A stretch of 64,000 bases of DNA from Thiotrichaceae bacterium (GTDB lineage: Bacteria > Pseudomonadota > Gammaproteobacteria > Beggiatoales > Beggiatoaceae). The position numbers and the translations under genes were made by a program. The stretch is from the NCBI GenBank assembly GCA_026991885.1, contig JALXAQ010000249.1, forward strand, positions 33,553 through 97,552. The letters are read 5' to 3'. The notes under the pieces are model-generated. The model searched no databases. It saw nothing but the letters and a program-made list of their open reading frames with translations, and had not been told where the DNA came from. Positions 1 through 8,307 of this stretch are shown one piece after another (the first letter of the stretch is position 1; every line of letters begins with the position of its first letter).

Positions 1-35
1 CCGGTGGTGGTGAAAGGGGTGAATAAACACCGGAT

Positions 36-60
36 GTCCAAGATAAATCTGGCCGACTCC
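36..60. repeat. Palindrome A copy (degenerate)
   Basis: Reads GTCCAAGATAAATCTGG then a CCGACTCC end, a degenerate copy of the GTCCAAGA-N4-TCTTGGAC palindrome that recurs at least nine more times here. An almost identical degenerate version is at 21631-21655. It lies just after the stop of the phosphodiesterase gene. Confidence 0.75.
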
Positions 61-68
61 TACCAAAT

Positions 69-590
69 TTAAGTTGGGCGGAGCACTGGCAATGTATCAA
101 AAAACATCGTCTCCAAATCGCCAAATAAATAAGTAGCCGGTGCGCCGCCAACACCGCCCACCGTCCCCGGATTACACACAACGGTTTGTGTTCCTTTGAT
201 ATTTGTTAAGCGTTCAATGGAGACCTTATGCGTGTGTCCACAACAAACTAAATCATAGTCGCCTGTCAAAGCTATTCCCTGTGCATAATGAGGATAATGG
301 ACTAAAAAAATACGCCGTCCGCCCAAAGTAAATGCGGCATCTTGACCATAATAGTGAATAAAGTTATCGGGCGCATGGGAGACCTTTGATAAGGCATAAA
401 GATCGCCCGTGTTATTGCCATGAATGGCATGTACAGCTAAGCCATAAGGCTGTAATGTACGCAGCGTACTCGGTGCCACAATATCGCCACAATGCAAAAC
501 GGCTTTTGCGCCACGCTGTTTGGCATCAGCCACCGCCGCACGCAGCAAGGCAATATTATCGTGACTATCAGACAAAATACAAACTTTCAT
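69..590 (-). CDS. YfcE/MJ0936-type metallophosphoesterase
   Basis: A 173-residue cytoplasmic protein of the calcineurin-like phosphodiesterase family (YfcE/MJ0936 subfamily), expected to hydrolyse phosphodiester bonds with two bound metal ions. Metal-site motifs are visible in order: D8-x-H10 (SDSHDN), GD at 35-36 (HCGDI), GNN at 58-60, H98 (VHYP) and the GHTH motif at 118-121. Length matches the short family members. The start is the only sensible ATG and is followed directly by the first beta-strand MKVCILSDSH. The physiological substrate cannot be read from the sequence. It stands alone, with the divergent ssrA gene upstream and a repeat downstream. Confidence 0.9.
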   Translation of the reverse strand: MKVCILSDSHDNIALLRAAVADAKQRGAKAVLHCGDIVAPSTLRTLQPYGLAVHAIHGNNTGDLYALSKVSHAPDNFIHYYGQDAAFTLGGRRIFLVHYPHYAQGIALTGDYDLVCCGHTHKVSIERLTNIKGTQTVVCNPGTVGGVGGAPATYLFGDLETMFFDTLPVLRPT

Positions 591-607
591 TTTTTTTGTT
601 TTAACAC

Positions 608-636
608 TTGAAAAAATATTTTTAGAGTACTATAAT
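608..636 (+). promoter_or_regulatory. sigma-70 promoter of ssrA
   Basis: TTGAAA at 608-613 and a perfect TATAAT at 631-636 are separated by 17 bp. Transcription would begin near 643, about 9 nt before the mature tmRNA 5' end at 652, which fits RNase P processing of a short leader. Confidence 0.8.
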
Positions 637-651
637 ACTCGTCCTTCAATT

Positions 652-1315
652 GGGGGCGACATGGTTTTCGACGCGGGTTGCAAAACCTGAGGCGCATGCC
701 GAGGAACAGTACACCTCGTAAATACAACTGTAAACTTTAGATATTCGCCAACGACGAAGTCTACGCCCTGGCGGCTTAAACCCCGCCAGCCTCTGACTGA
801 GTACGTGCTTGTGCGCTCAGCGTCGGTGTAAAAAGCTGACATTCAGAGGTCAACCCTCACAAGTACGCGGATTGATACGTTTGGGATTGTCCGTTAAATT
901 ATACCAAACCCACGGATAGATTATCCTGCCTATCGGATGACTAGCTAGTGGTTAAACCAAAAGATAGGGTCTAAGCATGTAGAACCAAAGGCGGAGGACT
1001 TGCGGACGCGGGTTCGATTAATATGGTCGCCTTAGACAGTGATGTCTAATGGAAAAAGAGAGCTCAAACGGTGAACGCTAAGTCTTATTTAGATATGCTA
1101 ACGCCGTCGGGTGAACCGGAAACGGGTAAGCTCGCTAGAGACTTATAGGGTACTAAGGGGAAACCTATGTACTACTAGGATGGAAGAAGTATAAATATCA
1201 TCTTCCATAAACGCTCTCCTCTGGTTGGATATAGTGTCGGTCACTATACCTCCAGATGAAGGAATAGTCCAGTCCACTATGAAAATAGTGGGAAAACTGT
1301 CCCGCCGTCTCCACA
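652..1315 (+). ncRNA. ssrA: tmRNA (ssrA), interrupted by a group I intron
   Basis: Transfer-messenger RNA, the trans-translation RNA that rescues stalled ribosomes with SmpB. The 5' end GGGGGCGA and the GCATGCCGAGG-type block are typical. The tag frame at 747-779 reads GCC then codons for NDEVYALAA and TAA, giving the degradation tag ANDEVYALAA. The acceptor stem pairs 652-658 (GGGGGCG) with 1306-1312 (CGTCTCC) using two G-U pairs. The T-stem pairs GCGGG at 1008-1012 with CCCGC at 1301-1305, so the 3' end is reached only after removing 1019-1299. Exons are 652-1018 and 1300-1313, about 381 nt spliced. The discriminator A1313 is followed by CAA, so the CCA tail is not encoded and must be added. 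Confidence 0.93.
1019..1299 (+). ncRNA. Group I intron in the T-loop of ssrA (281 nt)
   Basis: Inserted between T-loop nucleotides 6 and 7 (TTCGAT^T). The 5' exon end CGAU can pair with an internal guide GUCG at about 1026-1029, giving the U-G wobble at the 5' splice site, and the intron ends in G1299 as expected of an omega-G. Candidate P7 strands are GACT at 1140-1143 and AGTC at 1266-1269 (within GGAATAGTCC). A P3/P4-like block lies around 1067-1115, and a terminal hairpin CCACTAT-GAAA-ATAGTGG with a GNRA loop precedes the 3' splice site. No homing endonuclease ORF is present, so it is a minimal self-splicing type. Boundaries come from the tmRNA fold, so they are well constrained; the subgroup is not determined. 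Confidence 0.87.
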
Positions 1316-1332
1316 AATTCTCAAATCTCTCC

Positions 1333-1363
1333 TGTGTACGTCGATTAAGGCGTACACATTTTT
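1333..1363 (+). terminator. Rho-independent terminator of ssrA
   Basis: TGTGTACG at 1333-1340 pairs perfectly with CGTACACA at 1351-1358 across a 10-nt loop and is followed by a T run (1359-1363). It lies 20 nt after the tmRNA 3' end. Confidence 0.85.
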
Positions 1364-1459
1364 CCACCACCTTGTTTAACTCCCCACTATCAAATTATCC
1401 TTGTATTCGTTTATAATCTGACATGGTTAAACACTAACTAACTATATTAAGACAAATAA

Positions 1460-2092
1460 ATGAGCATAAAAAATAGCACGCTTGCCTTAGCCGGGATGTT
1501 TCAAAGTGCCGACTTAGTGCGCCAAATTGCTCGGCAAGGTTTGCTAGATACTGCCCCATTTGAAACCAGCCTTAAAAGTTTGTTAAAAATGGATGCCAAT
1601 TCAGTTGAGGAGGTTTATGGTGGACTTTCCGAACTAAAAATGGGTTTACAGGTTTTAAGTGGACAATTGGGCTCAGGGACGGCACGAAATATGGAAGTGA
1701 TGCACTATGTGCTTGGCATGGTCCATTTGGAACATCTGTTGATGAAACACAAAGAAATGTTGACAAACATAAGTGCCGCTATTGAAACCGCCCAAGCACA
1801 AACAGAAATGTTTGGAATTTCTCATCCCAATGTGATTAGTTATTTAGCCAATTTGTACACCCAAAATTTAAGCACATTTGATTTTCGTATCAAAGTTAAT
1901 GGCGAGCGACGTTTTTTAGATAATCAAAATAATGCAGATAAAATCCGTGCGTTATTATTGGCAGGCGTCCGCTCAGCGGTGTTGTGGCGACAAAAAGGTG
2001 GAAAGCGTCTGCAATTGATTTTTTCGCGTGGCAAAATTGTACGCACTGCAAAACAGTTTTTAGAACAAATTAAACAGCCATCGGAGCAATGA
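1460..2092 (+). CDS. hflD: HflD homologue (YcfC family)
   Basis: A 210-residue protein matching the HflD family (high-frequency-lysogenisation protein homologue) in length and layout: an N-terminal LAGMFQSADLVRQIARQG helix, a central VYGGLSELKMGLQVLSGQL segment and the FRIKVNGE / ADKIRALLLAGVRSAVLW block near the C-terminus. In E. coli this peripheral membrane protein binds the lambda CII activator; its general role is unclear. In E. coli hflD follows mnmA; here mnmA and nudJ are 2-3 kb away on the opposite strand, with two other genes between, so the usual order has been rearranged. Confidence 0.88.
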   Translation: MSIKNSTLALAGMFQSADLVRQIARQGLLDTAPFETSLKSLLKMDANSVEEVYGGLSELKMGLQVLSGQLGSGTARNMEVMHYVLGMVHLEHLLMKHKEMLTNISAAIETAQAQTEMFGISHPNVISYLANLYTQNLSTFDFRIKVNGERRFLDNQNNADKIRALLLAGVRSAVLWRQKGGKRLQLIFSRGKIVRTAKQFLEQIKQPSEQ

Positions 2093-2097
2093 TTTTT

Positions 2098-2210
2098 CTC
2101 GTTCCCAGGCTCTGCGCTCATCGAGCCGACACAAGTCCATTTACGATATTTTGTAGGGTGCGTCCTACGCACCTTTTTCGCGTCAGGGTGCGTCGGACGC
2201 ACTCTACAAA
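2098..2210. repeat. Compound of repeat families E and D
   Basis: CTCGTTCCCAGGCTCTGCGC (family E) is followed by ACAAGTCCATTTACGA and then TAGGGTGCGTCCTACGCACC and GGGTGCGTCGGACGCACTC (family D). The same E-to-D arrangement with the shared ACAAGTCCATTTACGA spacer recurs at 63636-63705, 61 kb away, so this is a mobile or recombining unit and not two chance neighbours. Confidence 0.8.
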
Positions 2211-2279
2211 TATCATTTTATTTCAAGTACTTAAATATTTATGTCTAAGAGAGTGGGCGAGGCAAAGGAACGAGAGATT

Positions 2280-2891
2280 CTACCCTTCACGTTCTATAGC
2301 GCGTGCGAGTGCCGAACGCGACAACATACGTTTAGCATAAGCATTAAGCGGTTCAGGCTCGATAGACACATTAATCGCTGTTGCAAATTTCAGCGTCTGA
2401 GCCACAAGAATATCAGCCACGCTAAAATGCCCGCCAACTATAAATTCATTATCACCAAGCCCAATATTGAGTACTTTGGCAACTTCTGAAAACTCCCATA
2501 AAGCGGTATCAATAATATCGGAAACACGCCATTTTTTAGGCAAAATAAATTGATGCTTAAAGATTGTCCATAATGGTTGCTCAAGCTCCGTCATCACAAA
2601 AAAGCACCATTTGTCATAAAGTGCTCGTTCCACCGTTCTCGGTTTTGGCACTAAACCGGCATCAGGATATTTATCAGCAAGATAAGTACAAATGGCCGCT
2701 GATTCTGAGAGTACCAAATCGCCATCAACCAGCGTTGGCACCTTAGCCGCTGGATTGAGTTTGAGATAGGATGAGCGACGCGCTTCTCTTAATGGACTGG
2801 TTTTCACATACTCGTATTCAAGCCCTATTTCTTCCATTGTCCAAACAACTCGGGTTGAGCGTGTTTTGGGATAGCCATATAGCTTTATCAT
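2280..2891 (-). CDS. Glutathione S-transferase family protein
   Basis: A 203-residue cytosolic GST-like protein. The N-terminal thioredoxin-fold domain starts MIKLYGYPKTRSTRVVW, with NPAAKVPTLVDGDLVLSESAAICTYLADKYP carrying the cis-Pro and the ESAAI glutathione-gamma-Glu contact. The C-terminal helical domain has the FSVADILVAQTL hydrophobic staple region with the conserved Asp. The ATG at 2891 is preferred over an upstream one at 2915 because it begins the beta-strand and has AAAGAG nine bases upstream. Substrate is unknown. It follows the AlbA-domain gene with a short gap and may be co-transcribed. Confidence 0.88.
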   Translation of the reverse strand: MIKLYGYPKTRSTRVVWTMEEIGLEYEYVKTSPLREARRSSYLKLNPAAKVPTLVDGDLVLSESAAICTYLADKYPDAGLVPKPRTVERALYDKWCFFVMTELEQPLWTIFKHQFILPKKWRVSDIIDTALWEFSEVAKVLNIGLGDNEFIVGGHFSVADILVAQTLKFATAINVSIEPEPLNAYAKRMLSRSALARAIEREG

Positions 2892-2911
2892 AATTTGGTA
2901 CTCTTTGGAGT

Positions 2912-4063
2912 TCACAAATAAAATTTAAGTTTAAACAAAACCCCAATTTCCTCAAACGCCACTTTGTCCCCCATCGCCTTAATAATCATCGGAATACCAC
3001 GCCCTAGTCCATCAAAATAGCGCAGATTATCTAAGTATTTAACCAAAAACATATTACGTGGCGCGGAATTACCGTAACGGATTTTATCCAAAGTCAGCGT
3101 ATTGGGTAAATTACCCGGCGAAGTTATTTCTAAGCGATCCTGAAAAAGATAAACCGTTATCTTGCGCTGGCTTATCGAATAATCCCGATGCGCTACCGCG
3201 TTGACTATAGCTTCGCGGACAACTTTGTGGGGGATTAAGATATTTTCTTTACGTTGATTGCCTTCAATGCTAGAAGAAACGGGTAAAAACAATTGTACTA
3301 AACTAGCCGTTTTGTCGATGAGTTCAGGTAAAGTGCCAGTAATTTCTTTTTTATCTATTAATTCAGCCGTTATATCCGTGCCTTTAAATACAGCAAAAGT
3401 AATGGCAGCTTGTGGAAGACGACGTTGTGGTTGTTTGCCAAATAACAGTAAACCACCTAGCGTCGTGACGGTTTGCCCTTCATCTTGGGTGAAAATATCG
3501 GCATTGTGCAAGATATTTACCTGTTCTGTGGATTCCAAATCAGCAAAGGGGATGTCGTAATAAGTTTGATAATAGTTGCCGATGCTATTTAAATCCAAAT
3601 CTTTTAGGCTAGTCTTTGCTATTGGAGCGATGTCAAAATGCACCAATCCGGCTTGCTGAAATAATCGGCTAAGTTCTTCCTTAGTCGCAGTGCGATTAGT
3701 GGAACCAGCACGTATCCAATATTTGCCATCTATGGTTTGGTAAGGTTTGTCTACGCCTTTGGGAATTTTAACGGCAAATACCGTTTTGCCCTGCATTTCG
3801 ATAGCGGAGGTTTGTAGATTCAGAGCGGGGATGATATTGTGGCGGGTAATATTAACCAACCATTCTTCCATATTAGGTTTAGAAACGCCACTGATTGTGC
3901 CATCATCTTCTACACCAATTAACAAAATACCCCCTTGGTAATTAGCAAATGCCGTGATTTCTCTGGCAACCGCTTCCGGGCGTACCACTGCCGATTTAAA
4001 TTCCACTTGGGAATTTTCGCCTTGGCTTATGAGTTGTTGTAAGGTATTTTGGGTTATTTGCAT
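2912..4063 (-). CDS. AlbA_2/Schlafen-domain putative DNA-binding protein (RecG-like C-terminus)
   Basis: A 383-residue protein. The N-terminal AlbA_2 (divergent AAA_4, Schlafen-type) domain is recognised from SQVEFKSA, then FANYQGGILLIGVEDDGTI and WIRAGSTNRTATKEELSRLFQ. The C-terminal part has the RecG-like/HATPase_c_4 pattern: VREAIVNAVAHRDYSI, FQDRLEITSPGNLP, and YFDGLGRGIPMI. Members are often annotated as transcriptional regulators or ATP-binding proteins and are common in accessory DNA. The ATG at 4063 is chosen because longer versions read back through a palindrome A copy and into mnmA. It splits mnmA from hflD, which suggests insertion into a once continuous cluster. Confidence 0.82.
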   Translation of the reverse strand: MQITQNTLQQLISQGENSQVEFKSAVVRPEAVAREITAFANYQGGILLIGVEDDGTISGVSKPNMEEWLVNITRHNIIPALNLQTSAIEMQGKTVFAVKIPKGVDKPYQTIDGKYWIRAGSTNRTATKEELSRLFQQAGLVHFDIAPIAKTSLKDLDLNSIGNYYQTYYDIPFADLESTEQVNILHNADIFTQDEGQTVTTLGGLLLFGKQPQRRLPQAAITFAVFKGTDITAELIDKKEITGTLPELIDKTASLVQLFLPVSSSIEGNQRKENILIPHKVVREAIVNAVAHRDYSISQRKITVYLFQDRLEITSPGNLPNTLTLDKIRYGNSAPRNMFLVKYLDNLRYFDGLGRGIPMIIKAMGDKVAFEEIGVLFKLKFYL

Positions 4064-4082
4064 CTTAGTCTTTAGTTTGGAC

Positions 4083-4105
4083 GTCCAAGATAAATCTTGG
4101 ACTCC
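4083..4105. repeat. Palindrome A copy
   Basis: A clean GTCCAAGA-TAAA-TCTTGGAC copy followed by TCC, filling the gap between mnmA and the AlbA-domain gene. Confidence 0.85.
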
Positions 4106-4112
4106 TATTTTG

Positions 4113-5180
4113 TCAATCAATAATCCCCCCCCCCAAACATTCATCATCCTGATAAAACACAATAGATTGTCCAGGCGTGACTGCATGTTGCGGTTGACTA
4201 AAACTAACTTGACAATTCTCGCCCTCTAAGGCAGTAATCACACAAGCCTGACTTGACTGACGATAGCGAGTTTTTGCGCTGCACTCAAATGGAATTGGCG
4301 GCGCAATCCCACTAATCCAATGTAATTTTTGTGCCTTTAAGCTGCGGCTAAACAATAGAGGGTGATCGTGCCCTTGTCCCACAATCAAACGATTGTTTGG
4401 AATATCTTTTGCCACCACATACCAAGCTTGCCCGCTACCACCGGCTTGTCCGCCAATTTTTAAACCTTTACGCTGCCCCAGCGTGTAATACATCAAACCA
4501 TCATGTTCCCCTAAAATCTCTCCATCGGGCGTTTCAATAGTGCCAGGTTGTGCCGGCAAAAAGCGCGATAGGAATGCTTTAAAAGGGCGCTCCCCAATAA
4601 AACAAATGCCAGTACTATCCTTTTTCGCTTGAGTTGCCAAACCTGCCTGCGCTGCCATTTCGCGCACCGTTGATTTTTGTAAGTCGCCGATAGGAAAATA
4701 ACTATATGCCAATTGCGATTGCCCTAGCATATATAAAAAATAGCTTTGATCTTTGTTAGGATCAACGCCTTTTAACAGATGATAATGTCCGTTTTTTTTA
4801 TTAAGGCGTACATAATGCCCCGTCGCAATTGCCTCGCCCCCTAAACGCAGCGCATGTTCCAGAAAAACTTTAAATTTAATTTCGCGGTTACACAAAACAT
4901 CTGGATTGGGCGTGCGCCCAGCTTGGTATTCTTGCAGACAATGGGCAAAGACATTCTCCCAATATTCAGTCGCAAAATTGACCGTCTCTAGTGGAATATC
5001 TAAAGTATCACAGACAGCTTGAGCATCGCGCAAATCCTCAGCAGCACTGCAATAATTTTCATCATCATCCTCTTCCCAGTTTTTCATAAACAAGCCATGT
5101 ACTTCATAGCCTTGTTTTTTCAGGCATAAAGCCGCGACGGAGGAGTCCACGCCGCCGGACATGCCAACATAAATACGCAT
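4113..5180 (-). CDS. mnmA: tRNA-specific 2-thiouridylase MnmA
   Basis: A 355-residue enzyme that thiolates U34 of tRNAs for Lys, Glu and Gln, using sulfur relayed by the Tus system. The PP-loop [11 protein letters not shown] is at residues 8-18. The catalytic Cys pair is C-N in [13 protein letters not shown] and [12 protein letters not shown], followed by the conserved [17 protein letters not shown] block. Length fits the family. The start is followed at once by the ATP-binding strand and has TAAGG upstream. The final codons run through a C10/G10 homopolymer (about 4127-4136), so the end ...LGGGIID depends on that run being read correctly. It lies next to nudJ, as in enterobacteria. Confidence 0.95.
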   Translation of the reverse strand: MRIYVGMSGGVDSSVAALCLKKQGYEVHGLFMKNWEEDDDENYCSAAEDLRDAQAVCDTLDIPLETVNFATEYWENVFAHCLQEYQAGRTPNPDVLCNREIKFKVFLEHALRLGGEAIATGHYVRLNKKNGHYHLLKGVDPNKDQSYFLYMLGQSQLAYSYFPIGDLQKSTVREMAAQAGLATQAKKDSTGICFIGERPFKAFLSRFLPAQPGTIETPDGEILGEHDGLMYYTLGQRKGLKIGGQAGGSGQAWYVVAKDIPNNRLIVGQGHDHPLLFSRSLKAQKLHWISGIAPPIPFECSAKTRYRQSSQACVITALEGENCQVSFSQPQHAVTPGQSIVFYQDDECLGGGIID

Positions 5181-5217
5181 GAATTTACCTTAAAAAAAGT
5201 TCATCAATTTTTTTTCT

Positions 5218-5289
5218 TGGAGTACAAAGCTAAAGCTTTGTACTCCATTTACCCGTCAGAGTAGTAGGAGTCCAAGATTTATCTTGGAC
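5218..5289. repeat. Palindrome B followed by palindrome A
   Basis: TGGAGTACAAAGCTAAAGCTTTGTACTCC-type palindrome B (5218-5246) and a palindrome A copy in reverse orientation (5268-5289) fill the mnmA-nudJ gap. The A copy ends a few bases before the nudJ stop codon. Confidence 0.8.
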
Positions 5290-5292
5290 GTC

Positions 5293-5733
5293 TCAATATT
5301 CTGTAATTAACGACAACGGATAACGTATCCCCCCCAGATAATCATCTATGCCGCGCAATACCATTGGGCTGCGTAAATTAGGCAAATTAGCTATTTCGTC
5401 TCGTGTCAACCACACAGTACGCAAGATGCCTGTATCTAAAGCGCGATCTGGCATGTGGCTGTGATGTCTGCCACAATAACATACCCGCAAATAAGTTGTT
5501 TGGTTTGTGGGGCTAGTGTATTGATAAATGCCAACAATGGCTTGTGGCTCAAAATGCCAGGCTGACTCTTCTAAAGTTTCACGAGCAACCGCATCAATCA
5601 GCGTTTCGCCTTCATCCCAATGTCCAGCGGGTTGATTAAAAACAGTTGCGCCGTCTGAGTTTTCTTCAATTAATAAAAAACCTTGTTCAGATTCAATGAT
5701 CGCAGCAACGGTGACATGAGGTGTCCAATCCAT
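5293..5733 (-). CDS. nudJ: NudJ-like Nudix hydrolase
   Basis: A 146-residue Nudix hydrolase that by homology releases pyrophosphate or phosphate from nucleotides and thiamine pyrimidine pyrophosphates. The Nudix box is visible as GHWDEGETLIDAVARETLEE followed by S (REx2EE core intact). The N-terminus TPHVTVAAIIE, the NQPAGH segment and the LRSPMVLRGIDDYLGGIRYPL tail match NudJ closely. The ATG at 5733 is chosen over one 66 bases upstream because of the GAGGAG box before it and the family start. Its place next to mnmA is the standard nudJ-mnmA-hflD neighbourhood. Confidence 0.88.
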   Translation of the reverse strand: MDWTPHVTVAAIIESEQGFLLIEENSDGATVFNQPAGHWDEGETLIDAVARETLEESAWHFEPQAIVGIYQYTSPTNQTTYLRVCYCGRHHSHMPDRALDTGILRTVWLTRDEIANLPNLRSPMVLRGIDDYLGGIRYPLSLITEY

Positions 5734-6045
5734 ATTTATCCATCTCTCCTCAGGCAAAAAAAAAAATTTTTTTATTATATAGTACTTTTTGTCAAGCATT
5801 ATACTGATATAGAGTCTATTTTTATTAAAAAATAAAATAAAACAGAATATTATAAGACAAAAAAAATAGCGATTCTATGTGAATCAAATAGTTAAAAATA
5901 TCAGGCGAGAGAATATATATCATAACTTATTGTTATGTAAAGATTCTTGTTATACCATTGACTGACGAATAACAATTGAATGTGATTTATAAGGTAATAA
6001 TATGCTAACATTTCGAGGTGAATTTTAAGCAGGAGAAATAAACGC
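5734..6045. other. Upstream region of ccoN and nudJ
   Basis: AT-rich divergent intergenic region. AGGAG at about 6032 is the ribosome-binding site of ccoN. A possible -35 TTGACT is at 5958-5963 but no good -10 follows at normal spacing. I looked for an FNR/ANR box (TTGAT-N4-ATCAA), expected for many cbb3 operons, and saw no convincing one. Confidence 0.4.
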
Positions 6046-7497
6046 ATGGTAGAAACCGCATCTATAGCCGGTCAAGAAACCTATAACTACAAGGTCGTTA
6101 GGCAATTTGCCATAATGACCATTGTATGGGGCGTTGTCGGTATGACAGTGGGCGTCTTTATCGCTGCCGAACTGGCTTGGCCTTGGCTTAACAATATTAT
6201 TGATGTCCCTTATTTTACTTTTGGTCGTTTACGACCTTTACACACTAACGCTGTTATTTTTGCCTTTGGCGGATCGGGGTTATTTGCGACTTCTTATTAT
6301 GTCGTGCAACGCACCTGTCATGTGCGCTTAATTTCGGACAAATTGGCCGGTTTTACCTTTTGGGGTTGGCAAACCGTCATTGTTTTAGCCGCGATCACTT
6401 TACCGCTGGGCCTGACGACGACCAAAGAATATGCTGAGTTAGAATGGCCGATTGATCTGCTCATTGCAGTCGTGTGGATTACTTATGCCATTGTTTTCTT
6501 TGGAACTATTGTCAAGCGAAAAGTCTCGCATATTTATGTGGCTAACTGGTTTTATGCCGCCTTTATCATCACCATTGCCATGTTGCACATTTTCAATAAC
6601 TTAGCAGTACCCGTGTCAATGTGGAAATCTTACTCCGCCTACGCTGGTGTGCAAGATGCAATGGTGCAATGGTGGTATGGTCACAATGCCGTGGGCTTTT
6701 TCTTGACAGCCGGCTTTTTAGGCATGATGTACTATTTTGTGCCTAAACAAGCACAGCGACCCGTGTATTCCTATCGCTTGTCGATTGTCCACTTTTGGGC
6801 ACTGATTTTTACCTATATTTGGGCAGGTCCACATCATTTACATTACACCGCCTTACCCGATTGGACCCAATCTTTAGGCATGGTCATGTCTCTGATTCTG
6901 CTCGCACCGTCTTGGGGCGGTATGATTAACGGGATAATGACATTATCGGGTGCCTGGGAAAAATTGCGTAGCGATCCCATTTTACGTTTCATGATTGTGT
7001 CCATTTCCTTCTATGGTATGTCCACTTTTGAAGGCCCCATGATGGCGATTAGGACAGTCAATGCCCTATCACATTACACCGATTGGACGATTGGACATGT
7101 GCATTCAGGTGCCCTTGGCTGGGTGGCTATGATCACAATGGGCAGTCTGTACTATTTAATACCGCGTTTGTTTGGACGTACATTATATAGCATCAAACTC
7201 GTTGAGTGGCATTTCTGGACAGCGACGATTGGTGTCGTGCTCTATATTACCGCAATGTGGGTTTCCGGCATTATGCAAGGGCTGATGTGGCGTGCAGTCA
7301 ATGCGGATGGTACTTTGACCTATAGCTTTGTTGAATCAGTGCAAGCCATGCATCCTTACTATGTCACTCGTTGGTTAGGGGGCGTATTCTTCCTGATTGG
7401 TATGCTGATTATGGCTTATAACATTTGGAAAACGGTGACGAGTCCTAAAGTTGGCGAAATCAATGATGCCATTGTTGCACCCGCTTTAGCGCACTAA
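6046..7497 (+). CDS. ccoN: cbb3-type cytochrome c oxidase subunit I (CcoN)
   Basis: A 483-residue catalytic subunit of the high-affinity cbb3 oxidase in the inner membrane; it reduces O2 to water and pumps protons. About 12 transmembrane segments are evident. Haem and CuB ligand regions are recognisable: [14 protein letters not shown] for low-spin haem, [27 protein letters not shown] for CuB histidines, and [14 protein letters not shown] for the haem b3/haem b histidines. It opens the ccoNOQP operon, 11 bp before ccoO, which would support microaerobic respiration. Confidence 0.97.
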   Translation: MVETASIAGQETYNYKVVRQFAIMTIVWGVVGMTVGVFIAAELAWPWLNNIIDVPYFTFGRLRPLHTNAVIFAFGGSGLFATSYYVVQRTCHVRLISDKLAGFTFWGWQTVIVLAAITLPLGLTTTKEYAELEWPIDLLIAVVWITYAIVFFGTIVKRKVSHIYVANWFYAAFIITIAMLHIFNNLAVPVSMWKSYSAYAGVQDAMVQWWYGHNAVGFFLTAGFLGMMYYFVPKQAQRPVYSYRLSIVHFWALIFTYIWAGPHHLHYTALPDWTQSLGMVMSLILLAPSWGGMINGIMTLSGAWEKLRSDPILRFMIVSISFYGMSTFEGPMMAIRTVNALSHYTDWTIGHVHSGALGWVAMITMGSLYYLIPRLFGRTLYSIKLVEWHFWTATIGVVLYITAMWVSGIMQGLMWRAVNADGTLTYSFVESVQAMHPYYVTRWLGGVFFLIGMLIMAYNIWKTVTSPKVGEINDAIVAPALAH

Positions 7498-7508
7498 GGA
7501 GAGAACAA

Positions 7509-8126
7509 ATGGCTGATGCCCATCAAAAAGTTGAAACAAATATTGGCTTAATGATCATACTCATCATCGTAGTGGTGAGTATTGGCGGCTTAGTGCAAAT
7601 CGTGCCGCTATTTTTTATGAGCTCAATGACGGAGCCGGTAGACGGCTTAAAGCCTTATCCGGCCTTGCAATTAGCGGGGCGCGATATTTATGTCCGTGAA
7701 TCTTGCATGGTGTGTCATTCTCAAATGATTCGCCCCTTTAGAGCCGAAACTGAACGCTATGGTCACTATTCCGTCGCGGGAGAATTTGTTTATGATCGTC
7801 CCTTCCAATGGGGTTCTAAACGGACAGGACCTGATTTACACCGTGTCGGTGGGCGTTATAGTGATGATTGGCACTTTGCCCATTTGATGAATCCACGCGA
7901 TGTGGTGCCAGAATCGGTGATGCCGGGCTTTCCTTCATTAGCAGATAATCTGATTGATGGTGAGGAAGTTCAACACAAGATGCAGGTACTGAAAGATTGG
8001 TTCGGTCATCCTTACACCGATGAAGAAATTGCCAATGCACCTCAAGCGGTGGAAGGCAAAACGGAGATGGAAGCCCTCATCGCCTATCTGCAAAACTTAG
8101 GCACATTGATTAAAAACGTGAGGTAA
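7509..8126 (+). CDS. ccoO: cbb3-type oxidase subunit II, monohaem cytochrome c (CcoO)
   Basis: A 205-residue membrane-anchored cytochrome c subunit that passes electrons to CcoN. One N-terminal transmembrane helix (about residues 13-36) precedes a single haem c motif C66-M-V-C69-H70, followed by the family hallmark [10 protein letters not shown] and [14 protein letters not shown]. The methionine ligand is in the VMPGFP segment. The start has GGAGAG just upstream. The length is normal for the family. Confidence 0.97.
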   Translation: MADAHQKVETNIGLMIILIIVVVSIGGLVQIVPLFFMSSMTEPVDGLKPYPALQLAGRDIYVRESCMVCHSQMIRPFRAETERYGHYSVAGEFVYDRPFQWGSKRTGPDLHRVGGRYSDDWHFAHLMNPRDVVPESVMPGFPSLADNLIDGEEVQHKMQVLKDWFGHPYTDEEIANAPQAVEGKTEMEALIAYLQNLGTLIKNVR

Positions 8127-8127
8127 C

Positions 8128-8307
8128 ATGGAGATCGTGGCAATTTTACAATCCGTTTGGACGATTGTGGTCATGGTCATCTTTTTAAGTGTTGTGGTGT
8201 GGGCGTATAGCCGCAAGCGCAAAGTTGAGTTTGATGAAGCGGCTCGCCTACCCCTAGATGACGATGATTCGGTCGAAGCAACAGTCAAGGAGAAGCATCA
8301 TGTTTGA
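8128..8307 (+). CDS. ccoQ: cbb3-type oxidase subunit CcoQ (small membrane protein)
   Basis: A 59-residue ORF between ccoO and ccoP, one base after the ccoO stop and overlapping ccoP by 8 bp. It starts MEIVAILQSVWTIVVMVIF with one transmembrane helix (about 8-27), then SRKRKVEFDEAARLPL and an acidic DDDD stretch. The position, size, single helix and FDEAARLPL motif are characteristic of CcoQ, which stabilises the assembled oxidase. Tight packing implies translational coupling. Confidence 0.9.
   Translation: MEIVAILQSVWTIVVMVIFLSVVVWAYSRKRKVEFDEAARLPLDDDDSVEATVKEKHHV

Noticed and set aside
630..842. A 70-codon frame on the minus strand across the ssrA 5' half
   Set aside because: It lies wholly on the antisense of a structured tmRNA and has no ribosome site or protein similarity I recognise.
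2089..2489. Two plus-strand frames of about 82 codons after hflD
   Set aside because: They translate repeats E and D and then the antisense of the GST gene.
5734..6045. An FNR/ANR box upstream of ccoN
   Set aside because: No TTGAT-N4-ATCAA-like palindrome at a plausible position; partial TTGA and ATCA elements are not spaced correctly.
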